DNA from: Salibacter halophilus
GTDB taxonomy: Bacteria; Bacteroidota; Bacteroidia; Flavobacteriales_G; Salibacteraceae
Reading direction: 5' to 3'
Assembly: GCF_008806325.1 (NCBI RefSeq)
Contig: NZ_WACR01000010.1
Span: 53,630 to 117,629, forward strand
DNA: 64,000 nucleotides
A model generated the notes under the pieces. That model did not search any database. It was not told the origin of the DNA and saw only the letters and a list, made by a program, of their open reading frames with translations. Position numbers and translations under genes: made by a program. Shown piece by piece: positions 41,234-48,636 of this stretch. The first letter of the stretch is position 1. Every line of letters starts with the position of its first letter.

Positions 41234-42258
41234 TGAGTGAAGTGAAGGAAAAGAAATACAAGGCGAAAGATTTTGCGAGTGATCAGGAAATCCGTTGGTG
41301 TCCCGGCTGTGGCGATTATGCGATTTTGAAGCAGGTTCAGAGCGCAGTTGCTCAAACCGGAAAGCCCAAAGAGGAAATAGTTTTTATTTCGGGAATTGGA
41401 TGTTCGTCTCGCTTCCCGTATTACATGGATACTTATGGAATGCACAGTATTCACGGTAGAGCAACGGCTATTGCAAGCGGATTAAAAACTGCTCGACCTG
41501 ATTTGAGCGTTTGGATTATTACGGGAGATGGAGACAGTCTTTCGATTGGGGGAAATCATTTGATTCACCTGTTGCGCAGAAATATTGATACAAATATCTT
41601 GTTGTTCAACAACGAAATTTATGGCTTGACGAAAGGACAGTATTCTCCAACTACCCCTGAAGGAAGCCACACTAAATCGAGCCCGATGGGAGTTATCGAT
41701 CATCCGTTTAATCCTATTTCTCTAGCTCTTGGTGCTGATGCCGGTTTTATCGCACGAACTGTCGATCGCGAACCGAGACACATGAAAGATATTTTTCTCC
41801 AGGCAGATGAACACAAGGGGGCGTCTTTTGTAGAGATCTATCAAAATTGCCCTGTCTTTAATGACGGAGCTTTCAACGCTTACACTGATAGGGGCTTGAA
41901 AGATGAAAATACACTTTTCATTGAAGCCGGAAAACCGATGACTTTCCACAAGGATAAGAAAGGAATTGTGCTGGATGGATTGAAACCTAAAGTTGTGGAT
42001 CTGACCAGTGATGAATACTCAGTTGATGATTGTTTGGTTCACGATCCGTCAGATAGAACGGTAGCTTATATTCTGTCACAGTTTTTTGACAATGATAAAT
42101 CTGCAGATTTGCCTAGAGTTTTTGGTGTGATTTACAGCGAAAACCGACCAACTTATGAAGATCAATTGAGCAATCAGGTTGAGTTGGCTATTGAAGAAAA
42201 AGGCGAAGGGGATTTGGATGCTTTAATTGCAGGTCCAAATACATGGTATCACCAATAA
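41233..42258 (+). CDS. korB: 2-oxoacid:ferredoxin oxidoreductase, beta (thiamine-diphosphate) subunit
   Basis: 341 aa from ATG 41233. Cys-containing IRWCPGCGDYAIL, ISGIGCSSRFPYYM, and ThDP-Mg binding motif GDGDSLSIGGNHLIH with FNNEIYGLTKGQYSPT. Partner of KorA; binds ThDP and a [4Fe-4S] cluster. It ends three bases before the convergent nadE stop. Confidence 0.93.
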   Translation: MSEVKEKKYKAKDFASDQEIRWCPGCGDYAILKQVQSAVAQTGKPKEEIVFISGIGCSSRFPYYMDTYGMHSIHGRATAIASGLKTARPDLSVWIITGDGDSLSIGGNHLIHLLRRNIDTNILLFNNEIYGLTKGQYSPTTPEGSHTKSSPMGVIDHPFNPISLALGADAGFIARTVDREPRHMKDIFLQADEHKGASFVEIYQNCPVFNDGAFNAYTDRGLKDENTLFIEAGKPMTFHKDKKGIVLDGLKPKVVDLTSDEYSVDDCLVHDPSDRTVAYILSQFFDNDKSADLPRVFGVIYSENRPTYEDQLSNQVELAIEEKGEGDLDALIAGPNTWYHQ

Positions 42259-42261
42259 GGG

Positions 42262-43077
42262 TTACTTCATCAGCTCTTTGGGAATCTCACAAACTGGGAT
42301 TGGTTTCATTTTGTGAGTATTAGCTTTGTGTCGTTCCAGGTAAATTTTCCAGATGTTTTCCTGACGACTGTTTTCAAAGACATTTTCGGGTGGATTGTCT
42401 CCGTGCTTTTGTTGAACCTTCATCGCCCACTCGAGTTCATCATAAGTGGCACCAATTTGGTCCTCATCAGTTCTTCCGTCATCCCATAAGCCATCTGTTG
42501 GGCGTGCTGTGAGGATGTCTTTGTTGACACCGAGAGCTTTTCCTAATTCGTAAACTTCAGATTTCATCAAATCGGCAATGGGAGATAGATCGACTCCACC
42601 ATCACCGTATTTAGTGAAAAAGCCTACGCCAAAATCTTCAACTTTGTTACCAGTTCCACAAACGAGGAGCGAGTTCAGTTGCGCCACAGCGTAAAGAGAA
42701 ACCATTCGCATCCTGCTGCGAACATTTGAAAGTGTGTGGAATTTTAAATCTGTATGTGAATTGATGTCCTGATTCTTTTCAAGCGCTCTCACAAACTTAT
42801 CATAAGAAGGAGTCAGATCCATATCAATTGACGAAACATTGTCGTGCTTTTTTTCGAGCCACTCGATATGTTTTTTTCCTCTCGAAACCTGGTCGTGAGC
42901 CTGGTGAATAGGCATTTCCATTAAAATCACATCCTTTCCGGTACGGGAACAAAGTGAGCTCACAACAGCTGAGTCGATACCACCTGAAACTCCAACAACA
43001 AATCCTTTTGCTCCGGCCTGATCAACATAATTTAGTAACCAGGATTGAATATGATCAATGACCTTTTTTGCTTGCAT
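42262..43077 (-). CDS. nadE: NH3-dependent NAD+ synthetase
   Basis: 271 aa from ATG 43077 (a GTG 3 nt earlier is possible). PP-loop FVVGVSGGIDSAVVSSL near residue 28, later GTGNKVEDFGVGFFTKYGDGGVDLSPIADL, the conserved NadE block, and PTDGLWDDGRTDEDQIG. Makes NAD+ from deamido-NAD+ with ammonia and ATP. No glutaminase domain. Follows the barrel gene on the same strand with almost no gap; the gldB-gldC pair diverges from that gene. Confidence 0.95.
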   Translation of the reverse strand: MQAKKVIDHIQSWLLNYVDQAGAKGFVVGVSGGIDSAVVSSLCSRTGKDVILMEMPIHQAHDQVSRGKKHIEWLEKKHDNVSSIDMDLTPSYDKFVRALEKNQDINSHTDLKFHTLSNVRSRMRMVSLYAVAQLNSLLVCGTGNKVEDFGVGFFTKYGDGGVDLSPIADLMKSEVYELGKALGVNKDILTARPTDGLWDDGRTDEDQIGATYDELEWAMKVQQKHGDNPPENVFENSRQENIWKIYLERHKANTHKMKPIPVCEIPKELMK

Positions 43078-43080
43078 CAC

Positions 43081-43836
43081 TTAAAATGTAATTCCAATGT
43101 TGAGTTTTACAAAATGCTGGCGGTTTTTCAATTCCTGATCTTTTGAGAAGCTACCATTAGACTCTAAATCATAAGATCTACCGTTTACAATATTGGTGAA
43201 GCCATTGTGGTAGTGAATTCCAAGAACGATTCTGGTGTTGCCACTCAGCGTACGTTCCATACCACCACCAAAAACTAAATCAGCTCTAAAGAGACTTACA
43301 TCATCTTTGACATCAACATCTTTGAGTTCAGCGCTGCTGCCTTTTTGATCGGTGTAATCGTAATCGGCCTCAGCCTTGATGTTTACTCCACCTTCTAAAC
43401 CGAAAAGTCCGTAATAGTAAGCGAAGCCAATTTCATTAGTCTTTAATTTAATTGCGAATGGAACGTCAACATAACGCAAACTGTAATTTGCTTCTGATAC
43501 ACCTCTTGCTCGATCATTATCCTCACCAAGGTAATTTGGTCTATCAGGGTGACTCAACTTTCCGCCAATATGACTGAGTTTGACACCAGTTGCTAAATAA
43601 TAATTAGGGTTGTTAAAAAGCACAAAGTCCATTGATAATCCGTATTGTAAACCCAACTTTACGCCTTCTCCAGAATAACCATCGTTATCTGGTGAAATCC
43701 AACCCAGGTTAGGTGACAGGTTGAGGCCAAGTCTTGCGGTTTTTACATCTTCGTTATCCTGCGAGATTGCAAATACTGAGGAAAACAAAACAAAGGCAAT
43801 CGCAGCAGAGTGCTTTACTACGTTGATTGGTTTCAT
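43081..43836 (-). CDS. PorT-family-like outer-membrane beta-barrel protein
   Basis: 251 aa. Signal peptide ending VFAISQ, then barrel strands (LGLNLSPNLGWI, VKLGLQYGLSMDFVLF, YYLATGVKLSHIGG, IVLGIHYHNGF) and a terminal KLNIGITF with C-terminal Phe. This is the OMP-b-brl/PorT type. A direct role in secretion, as for true PorT, is not shown. It diverges from gldB and shares a 25-base promoter region with it. Confidence 0.8.
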   Translation of the reverse strand: MKPINVVKHSAAIAFVLFSSVFAISQDNEDVKTARLGLNLSPNLGWISPDNDGYSGEGVKLGLQYGLSMDFVLFNNPNYYLATGVKLSHIGGKLSHPDRPNYLGEDNDRARGVSEANYSLRYVDVPFAIKLKTNEIGFAYYYGLFGLEGGVNIKAEADYDYTDQKGSSAELKDVDVKDDVSLFRADLVFGGGMERTLSGNTRIVLGIHYHNGFTNIVNGRSYDLESNGSFSKDQELKNRQHFVKLNIGITF

Positions 43837-43843
43837 AATTTTG
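43836..43843 (+). promoter_or_regulatory. -7 promoter box TAATTTTG for gldBC
   Basis: Its first base is also the first base of the divergent barrel gene's start codon. It lies 18 nt before the gldB ATG. Confidence 0.55.
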
Positions 43844-43861
43844 CGTAATTAAATTCAATTT

Positions 43862-44899
43862 ATGAACAGGAAATTTGCTTCCCGTCTGTGTTTAAAACAC
43901 GTTGTCAAAGGTATATTTTTGGTATTGATTTTAACAGCCTGTAACGATAATCGTTGGGATGTTAAACTTGAGCAACAGTCAGAACCGATAGAGTGGAAGC
44001 GTCTCGATCAGGACTTCTTCTCGATGAAAGGCCGTAATATTGACTCGGTCAATGATTCTCTAAGTGCTGAATACGGGGAGTTTTATACGCGTTATCTAGT
44101 TAATATTCTTGGACTAGGTCATCCAACAGATCCGGCAATTGCATTTCCGGTAGATGACTATCTTCACGATGAATACATTCAAAAACTCAATAAAGCTATT
44201 CAGGATAAATTTCCTTCAGTAGACCCTTATCAAAAAAAAATATCAAAAGCCTACGCTTATTACCACCATCATTTTCCTGAGAAATACATTCCTAATGTCG
44301 TTTCTTTTGTGGGTGGGTTTAGCTACAACGCTGCTGTTACTGATTCTACACTTGGAGTTGGTTTGGATATGTATCTCGGATCTGACCATGAAATCTATGA
44401 AAAGGTTCCATTACCTAGATATCGTGTTGAAAGGATGAATGCTGAATATTTGCCTTATGATGCTCTGCGAGGCTGGGTTTTAAGTGAGTTTGGCGATCCT
44501 CAAAAACAAAAGAATATTCTCTCAAAAATGATCGAGTATGGAAAAGGACTTGTTGTAATGGATGCTGTTTTTCCAAAGTCACCAGATTACTTGAAAATCG
44601 GCTATACCAAAAAGCAAATAGAATGGTGTGAGAACAGTGAGTTCTCGATTTGGGGCAAAATGATGGATCAAAATGTGCTTTACAGCAATGAAAAGGAAGC
44701 GGTCAGAACCTACCTTTCTGAAGGACCGTTCACACCCGGAATGCCACGTGAGTCTCCCGGCAGAGTTGGATATTGGGTAGGATGGCAAATAGCGAGAGCG
44801 TTTATTGACGAACATCCTGATATGACTTTGAAAGAGTTCATGAAGCTCGAAAATTATCAAATGATATTACAGAAATCTAAATATAAACCGAAGAAGTAA
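43862..44899 (+). CDS. gldB: Gliding motility lipoprotein GldB
   Basis: 345 aa. Signal peptide with lipobox (VLILTAC), then the GldB body: EYGEFYTRYLVNILGLG, KISKAYAYYHHHFPEK, VVSFVGGFSYNAAV, GVGLDMYLGSDHEIY, and a late GRVGYWVGWQIARAFIDEHP. In Flavobacterium, GldB is required for gliding and linked to the T9SS motor complex. The gldB-gldC order with nadE and engB nearby is conserved in the phylum. GldC starts inside the stop codon. Confidence 0.92.
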   Translation: MNRKFASRLCLKHVVKGIFLVLILTACNDNRWDVKLEQQSEPIEWKRLDQDFFSMKGRNIDSVNDSLSAEYGEFYTRYLVNILGLGHPTDPAIAFPVDDYLHDEYIQKLNKAIQDKFPSVDPYQKKISKAYAYYHHHFPEKYIPNVVSFVGGFSYNAAVTDSTLGVGLDMYLGSDHEIYEKVPLPRYRVERMNAEYLPYDALRGWVLSEFGDPQKQKNILSKMIEYGKGLVVMDAVFPKSPDYLKIGYTKKQIEWCENSEFSIWGKMMDQNVLYSNEKEAVRTYLSEGPFTPGMPRESPGRVGYWVGWQIARAFIDEHPDMTLKEFMKLENYQMILQKSKYKPKK

Positions 44900-45237
44900 T
44901 GGGTAAGAAAAGTGAGATCAAGTTCAACATAGAATTAGATGAAAATAATGTTCCTGAAAACATAACATGGGAAGCAGAAGACACAGGAGAAAAAGGAAAC
45001 TGCGATGCTACAATGCTTTCGATGTGGGATTCAAATGAGCAAAACACCATGCGTGTTGACTTGTGGACCAAAGACATGACGGTGGATGATATGAAGCTCT
45101 TCGTTTACCAGTCAATTTTGACAATGAGCGATGCGTTTGCTCGCGCAACAGGTGAGAATAATCATGCTGATGAACTCCGACAGTTCGCACAGGACTGGGG
45201 TATGAAAATGGAGATTATTAAACCGAGTGAAAATTAA
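44899..45237 (+). CDS. gldC: Gliding motility protein GldC
   Basis: 112 aa, no signal peptide. Conserved GldC text: KSEIKFNIELDENNVPENI, ATMLSMWDSNEQNTMRVDLW and RQFAQDWGMKMEI. Translationally coupled to gldB (TAATG). Its end overlaps the convergent engB stop by 4 nt. Precise biochemical role unknown; it improves gliding in Flavobacterium. Confidence 0.92.
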   Translation: MGKKSEIKFNIELDENNVPENITWEAEDTGEKGNCDATMLSMWDSNEQNTMRVDLWTKDMTVDDMKLFVYQSILTMSDAFARATGENNHADELRQFAQDWGMKMEIIKPSEN

Positions 45238-45839
45238 CCTTTTGCCAAATCAGTATTGATGTGGTCAATGTAATTCAAAATCTCATCTCGGCCGTGTTCA
45301 CTCACGGCTGAGGTGGTAAAGCTGTCAGGTAAAAACTCCCACGTTTCCAGCATTTTGTTGCGGTAAGCGTTGAGGTTTTTACGCAATGCACTGCTGTCAA
45401 TCTTATCGATCTTTGTAAAAACCATCACAAACGGTATTTGCTTTATTCCGAGCCATTGCATGAAGTCTAAATCGGCCTTCATCGGTTCGTGGCGGGCATC
45501 TAACAGGACAAAAGTTGCGATGAGTGATTTTCGTTTTTCAAGATAGCTATAGATCATGCGCTTGAAATCGTTTCTCATCTTTTTGGAAACTTTCGCATAA
45601 CCATATCCCGGTAAATCAACCAGGTTCCAGGATTCATTGATTTCAAAGTGATTGATCAATTGTGTTTTACCCGGGCTAGCTGATGTCTTGGCCAGGTTTT
45701 TTTGCTCAGTGAGCATGTTGATCAAAGAAGACTTGCCAACATTAGACCGCCCAATAAAGGCGTATTCCGGAAGTGATTCAGGAGGAGCATCCTCCAACCC
45801 TTTGCTGCTCTTGATGAACTCTGCTTTTTTAATCAGCAT
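45234..45839 (-). CDS. engB: Ribosome biogenesis GTPase YsxC/EngB
   Basis: 201 aa from ATG 45839; a TTG and a GTG just upstream are possible starts. GTPase motifs G1 GRSNVGKSSLI, G2 region KTSASPGKTQ, G3 DLPGYGYAKV, G4 TKID. Needed for assembly of the large ribosomal subunit. The start lies within the last codons of the alpha/beta hydrolase gene, so the two are coupled. Confidence 0.95.
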   Translation of the reverse strand: MLIKKAEFIKSSKGLEDAPPESLPEYAFIGRSNVGKSSLINMLTEQKNLAKTSASPGKTQLINHFEINESWNLVDLPGYGYAKVSKKMRNDFKRMIYSYLEKRKSLIATFVLLDARHEPMKADLDFMQWLGIKQIPFVMVFTKIDKIDSSALRKNLNAYRNKMLETWEFLPDSFTTSAVSEHGRDEILNYIDHINTDLAKG

Positions 45840-46599
45840 CACCAAAAGTCTTATCCAGCCATTTTTCCAGAATTTCGTTGAATTGCCTGGGGTGTTCCAT
45901 CATAGGCGCGTGACCACATTCGTCAATCCAAAAAAGATCTGCCTGAGGTAATTTGTCCTGAAATTCCTGAGCAACTTCTGGAGGAGTGATCGTGTCATTC
46001 TTACCCCATATCAAACAAGCCGGAACATCCATTTTATGAAGATCATTCGCCATGTTGTGACGAATAGCTGATTTGGCTAAAGAAAGTATACGAATCAGGC
46101 GGTTTTTATCATTGACAATTTCAAAACATTCATCCACTAACTCGTCAGTAGCGTGCTTTGGATCGTAAAAAGTGACTTCAACCTTTTTCTTGATGTATTC
46201 TTTATCACCTTTTCTCGGAAAGCTGCCACCCATTGCATTTTCGTAAAGGCCAGAAGAACCGGTTAAAATCATAGATCTCACACGCTCAGGATGCCTGGTC
46301 ATGTAAACCAATGCAACGTGACCACCGAGTGAATTTCCCAATAAATTCACCTTGTCATATCCCTTGTGTTCAATGAATTTGTGAATGAATTTACTAAGAC
46401 TTTTTACGTTGGTATTGATAATCGGTAAAGTGTAAAGAGGCATGATCGGTATAACCACTTTGTATTTTTCGCTAAAGTGGTCAATCACATCTTCAAAGTT
46501 GCTCAAAGCCCCGAACAATCCATGCAATAAAATGATGACAGGGCCGTCCCCTTTCTCTACGTATTCGAATTCGCCTTCGCGGATTAATTGATCTTCCAT
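45829..46599 (-). CDS. Alpha/beta hydrolase
   Basis: 256 aa. Oxyanion-loop motif LLHGLFGALSNF, nucleophile elbow GNSLGGHVAL (Ser), catalytic Asp in IWGKNDTITPP and His in DECGHAPMMEHP: a complete Ser-Asp-His triad. Likely an esterase or a MenH-like C-C hydrolase; substrate unknown. Coupled to engB. A TAATTTCG box sits on the minus strand at 46631-46638. Confidence 0.88.
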   Translation of the reverse strand: MEDQLIREGEFEYVEKGDGPVIILLHGLFGALSNFEDVIDHFSEKYKVVIPIMPLYTLPIINTNVKSLSKFIHKFIEHKGYDKVNLLGNSLGGHVALVYMTRHPERVRSMILTGSSGLYENAMGGSFPRKGDKEYIKKKVEVTFYDPKHATDELVDECFEIVNDKNRLIRILSLAKSAIRHNMANDLHKMDVPACLIWGKNDTITPPEVAQEFQDKLPQADLFWIDECGHAPMMEHPRQFNEILEKWLDKTFGDAD

Positions 46600-46630
46600 T
46601 TATTCGATTCTCGCGTTTCTAAACGGATTA

Positions 46631-46638
46631 CGAAATTA
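46631..46638 (-). promoter_or_regulatory. -7-like box TAATTTCG for the hydrolase-engB operon
   Basis: Variant TAnnTTTG box on the minus strand, 31 nt before the ATG at 46599. Confidence 0.4.
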
Positions 46639-46710
46639 AACATTATTCATTAACCCGTTGCAGAAAGCCCTTTTCGTTTCAACAAACTCGTGTTGACACA
46701 TAATCGACTT

Positions 46711-46726
46711 TACCACTCTTTGCCAC
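46711..46726 (-). promoter_or_regulatory. Second pair of MraZ-like boxes, opposite orientation
   Basis: On the minus strand GTGGCA and GTGGTA occur at exactly 10-nt spacing with flanking A/G bases as in the main boxes at 46825. They point towards the hydrolase-engB operon, about 115 nt from its start. Confidence 0.4.
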
Positions 46727-46752
46727 CTGAATAATTTTCCCTTTGTATTTAC

Positions 46753-46762
46753 GGTCAGATCC
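46753..46762 (+). repeat. GGTCAGADCC word, intergenic copy
   Basis: GGTCAGATCC in the 294-base gap before mraZ, outside any gene. It is one of 31 exact copies in the window (all positions listed with the copy at 28858). Confidence 0.85.
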
Positions 46763-46824
46763 GCAATATAGCCAACTGTCGTTTGCTGTTGAAAACCCTC
46801 GTTTAGCCGAAAGTTTTCAACAAA

Positions 46825-46850
46825 GTGGTAAGAAGTGGTAGAAAGTGGTA
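46825..46850 (+). promoter_or_regulatory. MraZ-binding boxes (three direct repeats)
   Basis: GTGGTA occurs at 46825, 46835 and 46845, each preceded by AA, giving three repeats with an exact 10-bp period. MraZ is known to bind such repeats (AAAGTG-type or TGGG-type, 10-bp spacing) and to repress its own dcw operon. They sit just upstream of a degenerate -7 box (TACTTTTA at 46860). Confidence 0.8.
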
Positions 46851-46893
46851 AATTTTCAATACTTTTACGTTCTGAAAAGACGGTAGTAGTTAC

Positions 46894-47358
46894 ATGGCTA
46901 ATTTCATCGGAGAATATCATTGCAAAGTAGATACCAAGGGGCGGTTCATGATGCCTTCGGGGTTGAAGAAACAGCTTGATCCTGCAGCCCAGGAGAAGTT
47001 TGTGATCAACCGTGGTTTCGAGGGGTGTCTTGTGTTGTATCCGATGAACGAATGGGAAAAGGAAACGCAGAAGTTTGAAAAGTTGAACCTGTTTGTTGCG
47101 AAGAATCGCAAGTTCTACCGTCAGTTTCACAACGGGGCTACTCAGCTTTTACTCGATGGAACGGGTAGGTTGTTGTTGCCGCGTACACTTGCTAAATCGG
47201 CAGAGATATCAAAAGAAATAGTGCTGTTTGCCTACGCTAACAGAATTGAAGTTTGGGCAAAAGACCGTTACGAAGAAGTGATGGAAGAAGATATGGATGA
47301 TTTTGCTTCACTCGCTGAAGATGTGATGGGTGAGCTCGATGATAAAACTGACGAGTGA
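46894..47358 (+). CDS. mraZ: Transcriptional regulator MraZ
   Basis: 154 aa. Two AbrB-like (SpoVT) halves: FIGEYHCKVDTKGRFMMP and LLLDGTGRLLLPRTLAK. Ring-forming DNA-binding protein that represses the division/cell-wall operon it heads. Its target repeats lie 44-69 nt upstream. The tail is acidic. rsmH starts inside its stop codon. Confidence 0.96.
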   Translation: MANFIGEYHCKVDTKGRFMMPSGLKKQLDPAAQEKFVINRGFEGCLVLYPMNEWEKETQKFEKLNLFVAKNRKFYRQFHNGATQLLLDGTGRLLLPRTLAKSAEISKEIVLFAYANRIEVWAKDRYEEVMEEDMDDFASLAEDVMGELDDKTDE

Positions 47359-48257
47359 TGTATCACGATCCGGTTTTGTTGAGTGAAGCGATTGAGGGGT
47401 TGAGTATTGATCCTTCGGGTATTTATGTCGATGTCACCTTTGGTGGTGGTGGACACAGTAAAACGATCCTTGAAAAGTTGGGTGGTAGCGGTAGGTTGAT
47501 CGCTTTCGATCAGGATGAAGATGCAGTTAAAAACCAGCTCGATGATGAGCGATTCGAGTTGGTTGAAGCGAACTTCAGGTTTTTGAAAAATTACCTGAGA
47601 ATGCATGATGCTCTTCCTGTTGATGGTGTTCTGGCTGATTTAGGTGTTTCATCACATCAGTTTGATACCGGAGAAAGAGGGTTTTCAACCCGGTTTGATG
47701 GTCCGCTCGATATGAGAATGGATCAATCAGTAAAAAAATCAGCTGCTCAGGTTGTGGCAGAGTACGATGAAGAAGCTTTAGAGCGAATATTTAAGCTCTA
47801 TGGTGAGTTGAGGAAAGCAAAGCTGATTGCAAGAGAGTTAGTCAGTGTGCGTGATACGGAGTCGATCGATACGGTTGAGAAACTGAAGTCGGTCGTGGAG
47901 CGGTTCGGACCAAAAAATAAAATGGCTCAGTTCTTCGCTCAGGTTTTTCAGGCTCTGCGAATTGAGGTGAATGATGAACTAAAGGCTTTGGAGGAACTGC
48001 TGATTCAATCTGTTGATGTGCTCGATGAAGGTGGTCGGCTAGTAGTGATCTCGTATCACTCACTCGAAGATCGGCTGGTGAAGAATTTCCTGAAAACCGG
48101 GAATTTTTCTGGGAAGCCTGAGAAGGATTTTTACGGAAACCTGATAAGACCGCTTAAACCTGTAAAGAATAAAGTTACGGTTCCGACCGAAGAAGAAATA
48201 AAAAGAAACCCGAGAGCGAGAAGCGCAAAAATGAGGGTTGCGATTAAAAATGGCTGA
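47358..48257 (+). CDS. rsmH: 16S rRNA (cytosine-N4)-methyltransferase
   Basis: 299 aa from ATG 47358. Methylates N4 of C1402 in 16S rRNA. MYHDPVLLSEAIEGL at the start, SAM motif VDVTFGGGGHSKTIL, GVLADLGVSSHQFDTGERGFS, and VISYHSLEDRLVKNF. Coupled to mraZ by TGATG and overlapping ftsL by 8 nt. Confidence 0.96.
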   Translation: MYHDPVLLSEAIEGLSIDPSGIYVDVTFGGGGHSKTILEKLGGSGRLIAFDQDEDAVKNQLDDERFELVEANFRFLKNYLRMHDALPVDGVLADLGVSSHQFDTGERGFSTRFDGPLDMRMDQSVKKSAAQVVAEYDEEALERIFKLYGELRKAKLIARELVSVRDTESIDTVEKLKSVVERFGPKNKMAQFFAQVFQALRIEVNDELKALEELLIQSVDVLDEGGRLVVISYHSLEDRLVKNFLKTGNFSGKPEKDFYGNLIRPLKPVKNKVTVPTEEEIKRNPRARSAKMRVAIKNG

Positions 48258-48636
48258 GGAAAAAGAACAACAAAAAAGCAGAAGAAAGGTGATGCAGCCG
48301 GTGAAAGATCTGGTGAGCGGAAACTTTTTGGCTAAAGATGCAGTGGTGAAGAATCTTCCCTACATGCTCTTTTTGGGTTTTTTGGCTTTGCTCTACATCG
48401 CGAATGGCTACATGGCTGAAGGTACAGTGAGAGATATTAATAAGGTGACAAATGAATTGAAGGAGTTGCGGAGTGAATACATCACAACGAAAAGTGATTT
48501 GATGTACACGACCAAGCAAAGTGAGTTGATAAAGATTATTGAAAAAAGAGGTCTGGGGCTTGAAGAGTCTTACCAGCCGCCCAGGAAAATAGTAGTGACT
48601 GAAGAAGAAAAAGAAGCTATAGGAATAGATGAGTAA
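48250..48636 (+). CDS. ftsL: Cell-division protein FtsL (Bacteroidota form)
   Basis: 128 aa from ATG 48250; a TTG 12 nt upstream is unlikely. Basic cytoplasmic N-terminus, one membrane segment at about 38-57 (YMLFLGFLALLYIANGYM), then a coiled coil (about 60-95) and a C-terminal RGLGLEESYQPPRK. FtsL has little sequence conservation; the assignment rests on topology and position between rsmH and ftsI. Confidence 0.85.
   Translation: MAEEKEQQKSRRKVMQPVKDLVSGNFLAKDAVVKNLPYMLFLGFLALLYIANGYMAEGTVRDINKVTNELKELRSEYITTKSDLMYTTKQSELIKIIEKRGLGLEESYQPPRKIVVTEEEKEAIGIDE

Noticed and set aside
46636..47130. Minus-strand frame opposite mraZ and its promoter
   Set aside because: It runs through the MraZ boxes and mraZ itself and has no motif; mraZ on the plus strand is certain.
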